Shown here in pieces: positions 9,626-18,089 of a stretch of 64,000 bases of DNA. The stretch is from Conservatibacter flavescens (GTDB lineage: Bacteria; Pseudomonadota; Gammaproteobacteria; Enterobacterales; Pasteurellaceae), in contig NZ_PHHA01000005.1 of assembly GCF_002795425.1 (NCBI RefSeq), positions 54,490 to 118,489 of the forward strand. Reading direction: 5' to 3'. Made by a program: the position numbers and the translations under genes. Numbering within the stretch: position 1 is the first letter of the stretch; the number at the start of each line of letters is the position of its first letter. The notes beneath the pieces were generated by a model. The model ran no database searches. It was given only the letters and a program-made list of their open reading frames with translations, and had not been told where the DNA came from.

Positions 9626-9702
9626 CACAAAAATAAACATAAATAGATAATCACTCCAACATTTAGCGCCTCTTTCCCCCACAAACAGAGGCGCTTTTTT
9701 TT
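9626..9702 (+). ncRNA. Candidate Fur-regulated small RNA (RyhB/HrrF-type)
   Basis: The predicted transcript starts about 7 nt after the -10 box and ends in an intrinsic terminator, about 77 nt in all. The body is A-rich and unstructured (ACACAAAAATAAACATAAAT). The terminator loop carries a run of five C that could serve as a pairing seed. There is no open reading frame with a ribosome-binding site. H. influenzae has a Fur-repressed small RNA, HrrF, and this may be its counterpart or an independent one; I cannot align them here. The exact 5' end is a guess. Confidence 0.55.
9665..9702 (+). terminator. Intrinsic terminator (sRNA candidate / sfsA)
   Basis: AGCGCCTCT (9665-9673) pairs with AGAGGCGCT (9687-9695), followed by eight T. 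It is strongly rightward-directed, so it ends the candidate sRNA and any sfsA read-through. Confidence 0.9.
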
Positions 9703-9704
9703 AT

Positions 9705-11741
9705 CTACTCTCCAGTCAACATAAAACGTTCACGTAATTCATGTAATTGATCGCGTAATTTCGCTGCCAATTCAAATTCCAAATCCTGTGCAGCTTTATA
9801 CATTTGTTGTTCCAATTGTTTAATCTGTTTTTGGTACTCTTTCGGCGTTTGTGGTGCGTGATAAGCTGCTGGCGACTCAGCCACGCTTTTGCCACGTTGT
9901 TTACTTTTAGCTTTATAATTCGCGCCTTGTCCAATATCTAGCAGTTCACCTACCTTTTTATTCAACGCCTGTGGCACAATGCCATGTTCTGCATTATAGG
10001 CCATTTGTTTTTCTCTGCGACGTTGAGTTTCATTGATCGCTTTTTCCATTGATTTTGTGATGGTATCGCCGTATAAAATCGCCTTACCATGCAAATTTCG
10101 TGCTGCACGCCCAATCGTTTGAATTAACGAACGTTCAGAACGTAAAAAACCTTCTTTATCCGCATCTAAAATCGCCACCAACGACACTTCTGGCATGTCT
10201 AAACCTTCTCTCAACAAGTTAATTCCCACCAGAACATCAAACTCGCCTAAACGCAAATCACGAATAATTTCCACTCGCTCCACAGTATCAATATCTGAAT
10301 GTAAATAGCGCACTCGCACGCCATGTTCATTAAGATAATCCGTTAAGTCTTCGGCCATACGCTTCGTTAAGGTAGTCACTAAAACTCGCTCATTTTTGAC
10401 CGCTCTTTGGCGAATTTCTGACAATAAATCATCAACTTGTGTCATAACCGGGCGGACTTCAATTTCAGGATCCAGTAACCCAGTCGGGCGCACAACCTGA
10501 TCAATGACTTCTTCCCCTGATTTTTCCAATTCATAAGGACCTGGTGTTGCCGATACATAAATCGTTTGTGGCGCTAAGCGTTCAAATTCCTCAAAACGTA
10601 ACGGACGATTATCTAAAGCTGATGGCAAGCGAAAACCATATTCAACTAAGGTTTCTTTACGCGAACGGTCACCACGATACATACCTCCGATTTGCGGCAC
10701 GGTGACATGGCTTTCATCAATAATCAATAGCGCATCTGACGGCATATAATCAAAAAGTGTTGGTGGTGGCTCTCCCTCATTACGACCAGATAAGTAGCGA
10801 GAATAATTTTCAATCCCTGAGCAATATCCTAGCTCGTTCATCATTTCGATATCAAATTGGGTACGCTGCGTAATACGCTGTTCTTCCAATAATTTATTAT
10901 TGGCTAATAAATATTGTTTTCGTTCTGCCAATTCCGCTTTAATTTTTTCAATGGCATCTAAGATCCGTTCTCGTGGAGTAACATAGTGAGTTTTCGGATA
11001 AACCGTATAGCGTGGCACAGTCCCAAAATTCGCACCAGTCAGGGGATCAAATAAACTGAGGCGTTCAACTTCTTCATCAAATAACTCAACACGTAAAGCG
11101 CGATCATCGGATTCCGCAGGGAAAATATCAATCACTTCCCCACGTACGCGAAACGTACCACGCTGAAAAGCTTGATCATTGCGAGTATATTGCAACTCAG
11201 CTAATTGCGCCAAAATTTGGCGTTGATTAATAATCGCCCCTTGCTGCAAATGCAACATCATTTTGAGGTAAGAATCAGGATCACCCAAACCATAAATGGC
11301 TGATACTGAAGCAACCACAATAGTGTCTCGTCGCTCTAAAAATGATTTAGTCGCAGATAAACGCATTTGTTCAATTTGATCGTTAATTGATGCGTCTTTC
11401 TCTATAAAGGTATCGCTTGATGGTACATAAGCTTCAGGTTGATAATAATCATAATAAGAAACGAAATATTCCACCGCATTTTCAGGAAAAAATGTTTTCA
11501 TTTCTGCATAGAGCTGCGCGGCAAGGGTTTTATTTGGCGCTAATAACATCGCTGGGCGATTTAATTTCGCCACGACATTCGCCATAGTAAAGGTTTTTCC
11601 TGAACCAGTTACCCCAAGCAGCGTTTGATGTGCCAAACCATCATTCAAATTTTCGATAATCTTAGCAATCGCTTGTGGCTGATCGCCTGAAGGCTGAAAT
11701 TCAGAATGTAGAATAAAAGGCTTTGAATGTTTTTCGTTCAT
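9705..11741 (-). CDS. uvrB: Excinuclease ABC subunit B
   Basis: UvrB is the damage-verifying helicase-like subunit of nucleotide excision repair, acting with UvrA and UvrC. The 678 residues show Walker A GVTGSGKT near 43-50, the beta-hairpin region [24 protein letters not shown], the [21 protein letters not shown] block, helicase motifs V and VI ([23 protein letters not shown]), and a C-terminal UVR motif ([29 protein letters not shown]) that binds UvrC. The length is typical. It is a single gene; no LexA-like box was recognised in its upstream gap. Confidence 0.98.
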   Translation of the reverse strand: MNEKHSKPFILHSEFQPSGDQPQAIAKIIENLNDGLAHQTLLGVTGSGKTFTMANVVAKLNRPAMLLAPNKTLAAQLYAEMKTFFPENAVEYFVSYYDYYQPEAYVPSSDTFIEKDASINDQIEQMRLSATKSFLERRDTIVVASVSAIYGLGDPDSYLKMMLHLQQGAIINQRQILAQLAELQYTRNDQAFQRGTFRVRGEVIDIFPAESDDRALRVELFDEEVERLSLFDPLTGANFGTVPRYTVYPKTHYVTPRERILDAIEKIKAELAERKQYLLANNKLLEEQRITQRTQFDIEMMNELGYCSGIENYSRYLSGRNEGEPPPTLFDYMPSDALLIIDESHVTVPQIGGMYRGDRSRKETLVEYGFRLPSALDNRPLRFEEFERLAPQTIYVSATPGPYELEKSGEEVIDQVVRPTGLLDPEIEVRPVMTQVDDLLSEIRQRAVKNERVLVTTLTKRMAEDLTDYLNEHGVRVRYLHSDIDTVERVEIIRDLRLGEFDVLVGINLLREGLDMPEVSLVAILDADKEGFLRSERSLIQTIGRAARNLHGKAILYGDTITKSMEKAINETQRRREKQMAYNAEHGIVPQALNKKVGELLDIGQGANYKAKSKQRGKSVAESPAAYHAPQTPKEYQKQIKQLEQQMYKAAQDLEFELAAKLRDQLHELRERFMLTGE

Positions 11742-12067
11742 AAGAGATAGGCATTTATTTAAAAATTTTAAATTATTTTAGCACAAAAAGTGCGGTGAAT
11801 TTTGATAAAAAATTTTAAGTTTTACACAGACTTATCATTGTCAAGATTTTCACTTCACATTTTCGAAAAAAAAAAATTAAAAAATTTACTGGAAAAATAT
11901 TAACTTATTGATAAATAAGGAAATGTCATTTTACAACCAAATACATATGGATCGCCTCTCAAGCCTTTTAGGATCAGGCTTTATCACTTTGTAAAAAAAA
12001 TTAATTCACAGAGTTATCCACAGGCATTGTGGATAGAAAATATTTTAAAATTTTTTTTCATGAAGAG
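11742..12067. other. Non-coding AT-rich gap with two inverted DnaA boxes
   Basis: This stretch has no gene. It holds an uptake core (AAGTGCGGT near 11789), long A and T runs, a perfect DnaA box TTATCCACA (12014-12022), and 5 nt later an opposed near-perfect one TGTGGATAG (12028-12036). A weaker candidate is TTTTACACA near 11819. GATC occurs only about twice, which argues against oriC. It could be a DnaA-binding (titration or regulatory) site next to the tRNA gene. Confidence 0.5.
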
Positions 12068-12096
12068 TTGACAAATATCATGAAGATCACTATTAT
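12068..12096 (+). promoter_or_regulatory. Sigma70 promoter of tRNA-Asn
   Basis: TTGACA (12068-12073) and TATTAT (12091-12096) are separated by exactly 17 nt. A GC-rich GCGCACC discriminator follows. The tRNA begins 32 nt after the -10 box. Confidence 0.9.
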
Positions 12097-12128
12097 GCGC
12101 ACCTCACTTAAATGATTAACGAATTTAT

Positions 12129-12204
12129 TCCTCCTTAGTTCAGTCGGTAGAACGGCGGACTGTTAATCCGTATGTCGCTGGTTCAAGTCCAGCAGGAGGA
12201 GCCA
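12129..12204 (+). tRNA. tRNA-Asn (anticodon GUU)
   Basis: A 76-nt cloverleaf. Acceptor TCCTCCT pairs with AGGAGGA, the T-arm has GTTCAAGTCC, the anticodon GTT (12162-12164) lies in loop CTGTTAA, and CCA is encoded at 12202-12204. It is nearly identical to E. coli tRNA-Asn. It is a single tRNA with its own promoter and terminator. No integrase or attachment-site duplication is seen beside it. Confidence 0.98.
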
Positions 12205-12277
12205 ATTTCTTTATTTTTCTTTTAGTGAGTTTTTATTTGTCTCCTTTTATAAAAACTCTAAGTGACTAAAAGATTTT

Positions 12278-12316
12278 AGCCCATGGCCTGAAATATGGCT
12301 ATGGGCTTTGTTTTAT
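12278..12316 (+). terminator. Terminator after tRNA-Asn
   Basis: AGCCCATGGCC (12278-12288) pairs with GGCTATGGGCT (12297-12307) with one mismatch, followed by TTGTTTTA. It separates the tRNA unit from the antiporter gene. Confidence 0.8.
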
Positions 12317-12337
12317 AAAAACAGTAAGGAATTCCAT

Positions 12338-13306
12338 ATGCTTGAAGCCGTTCTTGCCATTGTTGGTGGACTTATTTTATTAATTTGGAGCGCTGATCGT
12401 TTTATTGATGGTGCCGCTATTACCGCAAAACACTTCGGTATGCCACAATTACTTATCGGTATCGTCATCATTGGCTTCGGTACATCAGCCCCTGAAATCA
12501 TCGTATCTACCATTTCAGCCCTAAATGGTAATCCCGGTATCGCGTTGGGTAATGCTTATGGCTCGAATATCACCAATATTGCATTAATTCTAGGATTAAC
12601 GGCTCTGATTAGCCCGATTATTGTTCATTCACAAGTGCTAAAAAAAGAACTACCGGTTCTTGCCGTAATCACTTTATTATCCGCTGGTTTATTGTATGAT
12701 GCCACAGTCTCACGCCTTGATGCGACTATCTTATTAGCGCTTTTTACTGTTTATATGATTTGGACGATTTATTCTGGCATGCGTCATCAAAATGACGACT
12801 TAGCTCATGATGTGCAAGATGAATTAGCTCAAAAGAAAATGTCGCTCAAAATGGCGATTTTTTGGATTTTTATTGGCTTAGCCTTATTAATCGTGAGTTC
12901 ACAATTACTGGTGTGGGGAGCTGTCGAAGTTGCCCAATATTTTGGAGTCAGTGATTTAATTATTGGTTTAACCATTGTTGCGGTTGGGACATCTTTGCCC
13001 GAACTCGCTTCGTCTTTAATTGCAGCTAAAAAAGGTGAACATGATCTTGCGGTGGGTAACATCATCGGTTCTAACTTATTTAATACTCTCGCTGTTGTCG
13101 GTTTGGCAGGTGTCATTCAGCCAATGGAAGTGGATCATGCTATCTTTAATCGTGATATGTTAACGATGACGGCACTGACATTCTCGCTTTTTCTCTTTGG
13201 CTACGGGTTTAAAAAGCGTCAAGGACGAATTAACCGTATTGAAGGCGCAATCCTCCTCTTGGCTTATATCGCCTATAACAGTTATTTATTCTACACCGCT
13301 ATTTAG
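12338..13306 (+). CDS. yrbG: YrbG-type calcium/sodium antiporter
   Basis: A member of the CaCA cation/calcium exchanger superfamily, inner membrane. From ATG 12338 (TAAGGA upstream; the longer reading from a TTG at 12308 lacks a ribosome-binding site) the protein is 322 residues with about ten helices arranged as two inverted halves. Each half carries the alpha-repeat: FGTSAPEIIVS plus GNAYGSNITNIALILG in the first, VGTSLPELASS plus GNIIGSNLFNTLAVVG in the second. These acidic G-T-S-x-P-E motifs bind the ions. Transport of Ca2+ versus other cations by this family is not well settled. It stands alone between tRNA-Asn and convergent yoaA. Confidence 0.9.
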   Translation: MLEAVLAIVGGLILLIWSADRFIDGAAITAKHFGMPQLLIGIVIIGFGTSAPEIIVSTISALNGNPGIALGNAYGSNITNIALILGLTALISPIIVHSQVLKKELPVLAVITLLSAGLLYDATVSRLDATILLALFTVYMIWTIYSGMRHQNDDLAHDVQDELAQKKMSLKMAIFWIFIGLALLIVSSQLLVWGAVEVAQYFGVSDLIIGLTIVAVGTSLPELASSLIAAKKGEHDLAVGNIIGSNLFNTLAVVGLAGVIQPMEVDHAIFNRDMLTMTALTFSLFLFGYGFKKRQGRINRIEGAILLLAYIAYNSYLFYTAI

Positions 13307-13317
13307 TCATTATTTAT

Positions 13318-13350
13318 GTCAGATGATGGCAGACAACTGTCTCATCTGAC
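13318..13350. terminator. Bidirectional hairpin between yrbG and yoaA
   Basis: GTCAGATGA (13318-13326) pairs with TCATCTGAC (13342-13350), with a second small stem AGAC/GTCT inside the loop. It is placed between two convergent genes. T-tracts are poor on both sides. Confidence 0.55.
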
Positions 13351-13376
13351 TTCTTCCATTGTTAGTCATCTTAGTA

Positions 13377-15296
13377 TCACGATTTGATCATCTTTAAAAA
13401 ATCTATCACACGATTTAAATCGCGTGTGCGCTTCGCTGAGGGGAGGCTTTTAAGAAAAGTTTCGCCATAATTGCGCATCACTAAACGATTATCACAAATA
13501 ATCACCACACCGCGATCTGTGACATCACGGATTAAACGACCGACACCTTGTTTTAAGGTAATAACCGCTTCCGGAATTTGAATATCATTAAACGGCTCCC
13601 CACCCTGTAATTTACAATCTTCAATCCGTGCTTTTAATAAGGGTTCATCTGGTGCGGTAAATGGTAATTTATCAATAATAACTAATGATAAGGCCTCGCC
13701 TCTTACATCCACCCCTTCCCAAAAACTTGAAGTCGCAACTAAGACACTATTATTTTCACTAATAAATTGCTCTAATAATTTTGTTTTCGCTGTTTCGCCT
13801 TGCAATAAAATCGTCAACTCGCTATGCTCACGAAAATATTCTGCCAATCCTCGCATCATGGCATATGATGTACATAACACAAAACAGCGCCCTTGATTTG
13901 CTTCAATGACTGGCAATAACAGTTTTCCTAATTGCATTGCCGTTGACTGTTGATTTAAAGACGGCAAATAACGTGGCACACATAAAAGTGCCTGTTCTCC
14001 ATAATTAAATGGGCTATGTAAAATTTTCTCCTCTGCTCGCTCAATCCCTAAACGCTGAGAAAAATGCTGAAATGTTCCGCCTACCTCCAAAGTAGCAGAG
14101 GTAAAAATCCATGCAGCCTCATGGGTTTTAAGTTGTTCACCAAACTTGTCTGCTACAGTCAATGGCGTAATATGTAAACCAAATTGTCTTCCTATGGCTT
14201 CATACCAGTAACAATAACCTGTCACATATGTCTCACACAAACGCTGTAACAAGGCTTTTATCACTACAATACGCTCAAAAATACTATCCAAACTCTGTGA
14301 ACGGCCAAGCACCAATTTAATGACTTCTGAAACAAATTCTAAGCGTTGTTGCAAATTTTCTACGCCTTTTTTAACCGCACTTTGCTGCAACAACTCACGC
14401 CAATTTCCCCGCACATTTCCGTCCCCTAATAGCAGTCGGAAATCCTGTACGGCTTTCAGCAAATGATCTGAGGCTGCGCCTAACTGCGCCATATCTTTGA
14501 CTTCTGTGCGATAAACTATGGTGATATCTTTACAAATATCGGTCAGTTGGCGACCCGTTAAAGATTGACCAAAATACTGACTTGCTATATCGGGTAATTG
14601 ATGAGCCTCATCAAAAATAATGACTTCAGCCTCAGGAATTAACTCACCAAACCCACTTTCCTTGACCGCCATATCTGCAAAAAATAAGTGATGATTCACA
14701 ACGACTAAATCTGCTGCCAATGCGCGTTTGCGAGCCAATGCTACATAACAATCGCCATAATTCGGACAATCAGACCCAAGACAACTTTCTGTTGTGCTAG
14801 TTAATTGTGGCAAAATCGGACTATCTTCCGCCAATTCAACACATTCACTCAAATCCCCTGTTTTAGTTCCATTATTCCATTTACGCACTTTAGAAAGATC
14901 CGCCAAAACACTACGATCCCCTAACACTCCCTGCGCAATTAATTGTTCTAAACGCTCCAAGCACAAATAATTGGCTCGCCCTTTTAATAAAGCAATTTTG
15001 CCCGTATAGTTCAGTGCATTTTTAATGGTTGGTAAATCGCGATTAAATAATTGATCTTGAAGATTTTTTGAACCGGTAGAAACAATGGTTTTCTTTTTAG
15101 CGATTAATGCTGGAGCAAGATAAGCAAAGGTTTTCCCCGTCCCAGTTCCGGCTTCAACGATCAATTTTCCTTTCGTTTCAATCGCATTTTCTACCGCACA
15201 AGCCATTTCGATTTGTTCGTTTCGAGGGTGAAATCCTTTGATATTTGCGCTTAATGCACCATTAGCTGAAAAAATTGTGCGAATGTGATTTGTCAT
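13377..15296 (-). CDS. yoaA: DinG-family iron-sulfur helicase YoaA
   Basis: A superfamily 2, XPD/DinG-like 5'-3' DNA helicase of 639 residues. Walker A is AGTGTGKT (49-56), the DEAH box is at 229-232, and the C-terminal half has WEGVDVRGEALSLVIIDKLPF and QGVGRLIRD (motif VI). Four cysteines spaced for a 4Fe-4S cluster lie between the first two motifs (C112, C172, C177, C183). In E. coli YoaA works with HolC in tolerance of replication blocks. The length and the missing exonuclease domain separate it from DinG of Gram-positives. It lies upstream of no operon partner; mltB follows on the same strand 54 nt before its start. Confidence 0.92.
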   Translation of the reverse strand: MTNHIRTIFSANGALSANIKGFHPRNEQIEMACAVENAIETKGKLIVEAGTGTGKTFAYLAPALIAKKKTIVSTGSKNLQDQLFNRDLPTIKNALNYTGKIALLKGRANYLCLERLEQLIAQGVLGDRSVLADLSKVRKWNNGTKTGDLSECVELAEDSPILPQLTSTTESCLGSDCPNYGDCYVALARKRALAADLVVVNHHLFFADMAVKESGFGELIPEAEVIIFDEAHQLPDIASQYFGQSLTGRQLTDICKDITIVYRTEVKDMAQLGAASDHLLKAVQDFRLLLGDGNVRGNWRELLQQSAVKKGVENLQQRLEFVSEVIKLVLGRSQSLDSIFERIVVIKALLQRLCETYVTGYCYWYEAIGRQFGLHITPLTVADKFGEQLKTHEAAWIFTSATLEVGGTFQHFSQRLGIERAEEKILHSPFNYGEQALLCVPRYLPSLNQQSTAMQLGKLLLPVIEANQGRCFVLCTSYAMMRGLAEYFREHSELTILLQGETAKTKLLEQFISENNSVLVATSSFWEGVDVRGEALSLVIIDKLPFTAPDEPLLKARIEDCKLQGGEPFNDIQIPEAVITLKQGVGRLIRDVTDRGVVIICDNRLVMRNYGETFLKSLPSAKRTRDLNRVIDFLKMIKS

Positions 15297-15350
15297 ATTA
15301 ATAATACGCTAATGGGCGGTTAAACGCCGCCCATTGATTTAGAAGATAAT

Positions 15351-16436
15351 TTATTTTGTGCCTACTTGCTGTTGAATTCGGTCAGCAAACATACCGATAC
15401 TCACAGCAAAATAATTGGAACGATTCCAGTTCAATAAAGTACGATAATTGTTAGAAACCAAGAACGCGCGCCCCGCTTCTTTATCTGGACGTACTAGCCA
15501 TAGATCCGCATTTTGGGAAGAAAGAGCGGTTAATTTTTCCAATTCTTTTGCACTATTATGTTTCAGTGCTACTCCTTTATTTTGCCAATCTCGCCATTTG
15601 CGTTTTTTATTATTTTCAATGCCTGATTCATTTAGATCCATAGGCTGAATTAAAGTGACTTCGACTCCCCAAGGAAGTTTATCGTCCCAGCCAACAGTGG
15701 ACAAATAGGTCGCAATAGAGGCGAACACATCATAATGGTTTTTCCAAATATCTTTTTCTCCATCATTATTACCATCAGCAGCATAAGTGAGATATGACGT
15801 TGGCATAAATTGCGTTTGTCCCATTGCGCCAGCCCATGAACCTAACATTTTTTCGCGTTGAATATGGTCTCGCTCTAGCATTTTCATAGCATTGATAAAT
15901 TCTTTACTAAATAGCGCCTCACGACGACCATCAAAAGCTAAGGTAGCCAATACCGATAACACATCATAATTACCTTGATAATAGCCAAAACTACTTTCCA
16001 TGCCCCACAAGGCCATTAGGTAAGATTTTTGTACACCTAATTTTTTACTCGCATTTTCTAAAGCGGGTAATTGTTCCCAATAACGTCGTTCTGCAACATC
16101 CACCTTATTTTGAGTCAACACCCGATTGAGGTAATTCGTTACCCCATTTGGATTGATAACCGGTGGTTTACTTGGGTCACGTCGTGCCGCTCGTCCAGCT
16201 TGTTGACGATCCAAATCCACCGCTTTTTGAATATAGCGAATATTATTTTGACGATTTAAAGTACTTGCCGATACGCCTTGCCCAGCCGCTTTAGCCTTAA
16301 GAAATTGTACATAATCGTCAAAATTATGTAATTGACGAGGTTTATCATAAGTGGCATTTTCATTTAATGCGAATTGTTGTGTCGATGAACAGCCTGCTAA
16401 TATCATGCAAGCCAATAAAACTGCTTTATTCATCAT
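15351..16436 (-). CDS. mltB: Membrane-bound lytic murein transglycosylase B
   Basis: A lipoprotein (lipobox LAGC, C16) of 361 residues that cleaves the MurNAc-GlcNAc bond of peptidoglycan with 1,6-anhydro product. The catalytic glutamate is E147 in LWGMESSFG. Family blocks WAGAMGQTQFMPTSYLTYAADGNNDGEKDIW and YLSTVGWDDKLPWG follow. The start codon overlaps the stop of the upstream DUF945 gene (TAATG), so the two are translationally coupled. It acts at the inner face of the outer membrane. Confidence 0.95.
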   Translation of the reverse strand: MMNKAVLLACMILAGCSSTQQFALNENATYDKPRQLHNFDDYVQFLKAKAAGQGVSASTLNRQNNIRYIQKAVDLDRQQAGRAARRDPSKPPVINPNGVTNYLNRVLTQNKVDVAERRYWEQLPALENASKKLGVQKSYLMALWGMESSFGYYQGNYDVLSVLATLAFDGRREALFSKEFINAMKMLERDHIQREKMLGSWAGAMGQTQFMPTSYLTYAADGNNDGEKDIWKNHYDVFASIATYLSTVGWDDKLPWGVEVTLIQPMDLNESGIENNKKRKWRDWQNKGVALKHNSAKELEKLTALSSQNADLWLVRPDKEAGRAFLVSNNYRTLLNWNRSNYFAVSIGMFADRIQQQVGTK

Positions 16437-17839
16437 TAATTTCCCATACTCCCTAAACTCATCATTAACACAAATAACATCATTTGTAATTCACTATCAC
16501 TCAAAGTGCGGTCATTAATTTGCAATTTATTCTCTTTAACTTGCACATTCAAGGCTAATTGATTCCCTTTATCTTGCACAATAGACTGTGACACCAGCCC
16601 TTTTAGCACATCTTCTGAACCCTCAACATACAGTTGTCTTGCTTGCTCTTGTGGCATATTGCCAAATTGCATCATCATTTTGGTGACCAATCGTTCCAAT
16701 ATGTTTTTGTCCGATTCAATATTGATATCCAAATGTTTAAAAATACTCAACGGCTGTTTTTCAACTTGAGCCATATCACCAATCTGCAGATCAAAATTCA
16801 ATTTTGCTGATGCATTCTCTTTGTTATCGAGATCCATTTTAATCACAAAGTGCGGTTGATTTTGCAAAAGTTTTTGCGTTGCCGCCTCTGCTTCGGCTTC
16901 CATTGGATTATGCCCATTTTCGTCCATTAAGGTCGCAGCTGTAATTAACGTATTCAAGGCGGCCATATCAATATGTTGAAAATGCACCAAAGACTTCACT
17001 AGCGCATCAAAAGCCATATTATGTGCGTTATCATCCATTTTTAACGCCAATAAGCCGTCTTTTTCACTCACTCGATAGTCAAACTTCCAATCTTTATAAG
17101 TCGATTTATCCTGATACTGATCCGTTTCATAATTTAGCCAATATTCATCAGCTGTGCCATTTAATTGGCCTAACTTAATATATTGATATGGCGTATCCTG
17201 CCATTGTAATTTTGCTTTGAACTGATTAAAACCCAAATCCACAGCTTTCAATTCAGCATCCATGTTCCAATCTACATTTTGTAATTTCAACGATAGCTGA
17301 TTTAAATCCCAATCCAGATACTTTTGTGTACCATCAAGCTCATAGGTTAATGAGCCTTTGTCCCACGCGAGTACAGCATTATCTTCCTCAATCTTCGCAG
17401 GATTAAAGGTTAATTTTACCTTTGTATTTCCACTGTAGCTCACCGTAGTATCACTATTTAATGGCACTTTCCCCTGCGCATAATCAAACCATTTTTGTGT
17501 ATTTTCATTTTTCGCAACATCCATCACTTTAGAAAATACGGCAGGAGAAAAATCAAAACTCGCCAAGTGGTTCAATGGTAATGGGCCATGATATAATTTA
17601 CCGACAAAAGGGATTGCAGTATCGTCAAAGATTAGGGAATAGCTTACATCAGAACTAAACACACCTCGTTCAAATGTTGCATTCTCAATTTGAATTTCAT
17701 AAGGCTTTAATTGCTCATTAACTTGCGCCAAATAAGTTTGGTATTCTGCTTCGGCTTTTTTACCGGTATACCATGCACCACCAGACCAAACAGCCCCCAA
17801 TACCACAATAACACTTAATGCAAGCGTTGATTTTTTCAT
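16436..17839 (-). CDS. YdgA family (DUF945) exported protein
   Basis: From the ATG at 17837-17839 (GGAGA upstream; the longer reading to 17884 has no ribosome-binding site) this is 467 residues. It has an N-terminal signal or anchor helix (MKKSTLALSVIVVLGAVWSGGAWYTGKKAEAEYQ) and a long region of alternating polar strands typical of the DUF945/YdgA family. Features include FERGVFSSDVSYSL near residue 60 and HGPLPL near 90. The molecular role of the family is unknown. It is likely periplasmic. It is coupled to mltB by a 1-nt overlap. Two uptake cores lie within the gene. Confidence 0.8.
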   Translation of the reverse strand: MKKSTLALSVIVVLGAVWSGGAWYTGKKAEAEYQTYLAQVNEQLKPYEIQIENATFERGVFSSDVSYSLIFDDTAIPFVGKLYHGPLPLNHLASFDFSPAVFSKVMDVAKNENTQKWFDYAQGKVPLNSDTTVSYSGNTKVKLTFNPAKIEEDNAVLAWDKGSLTYELDGTQKYLDWDLNQLSLKLQNVDWNMDAELKAVDLGFNQFKAKLQWQDTPYQYIKLGQLNGTADEYWLNYETDQYQDKSTYKDWKFDYRVSEKDGLLALKMDDNAHNMAFDALVKSLVHFQHIDMAALNTLITAATLMDENGHNPMEAEAEAATQKLLQNQPHFVIKMDLDNKENASAKLNFDLQIGDMAQVEKQPLSIFKHLDINIESDKNILERLVTKMMMQFGNMPQEQARQLYVEGSEDVLKGLVSQSIVQDKGNQLALNVQVKENKLQINDRTLSDSELQMMLFVLMMSLGSMGN

Positions 17840-18025
17840 AAAATCTCCATTACCATAACCAAAAATTTCGCCATAAATTAACATAAAGTCCTTTTTTTAA
17901 CAAAAAATTTTCAATTCCCCCCTTGAACTTCATTGTCTTGACCTTATTTACAAAAACAAGCACGGATTTGACCGCACTTTTTAAGTATCAACAGGAAAGA
18001 GGCAAACAAAAATTTTTGTTCTTCC

Positions 18026-18053
18026 CTTGAAAATAAAAATCAAATCCTCATCT
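18026..18053 (+). promoter_or_regulatory. Sigma32 heat-shock promoter of dnaK
   Basis: CTTGAAA (18026-18032) matches the -35 consensus fully. CCTCATCT (18046-18053) matches the -10 consensus CCCCATNT at 7 of 8 positions. The spacer is 13 nt. It lies 36 nt before dnaK, so heat-shock control by RpoH is expected. Confidence 0.88.
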
Positions 18054-18089
18054 TAGAAACATAACAGAATTTACTTAGGAGAATAAAAA

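Noticed and set aside
11820..12060. Chromosomal origin oriC
   Set aside because: Only two good DnaA boxes and about two GATC sites are seen, and the usual neighbours (mnmG, mioC, dnaA) are absent. Kept only as a possible DnaA-binding site.
12129..12204. Genomic island inserted at tRNA-Asn
   Set aside because: There is no integrase and no repeated tRNA 3' end nearby, and the neighbours are ordinary core genes.
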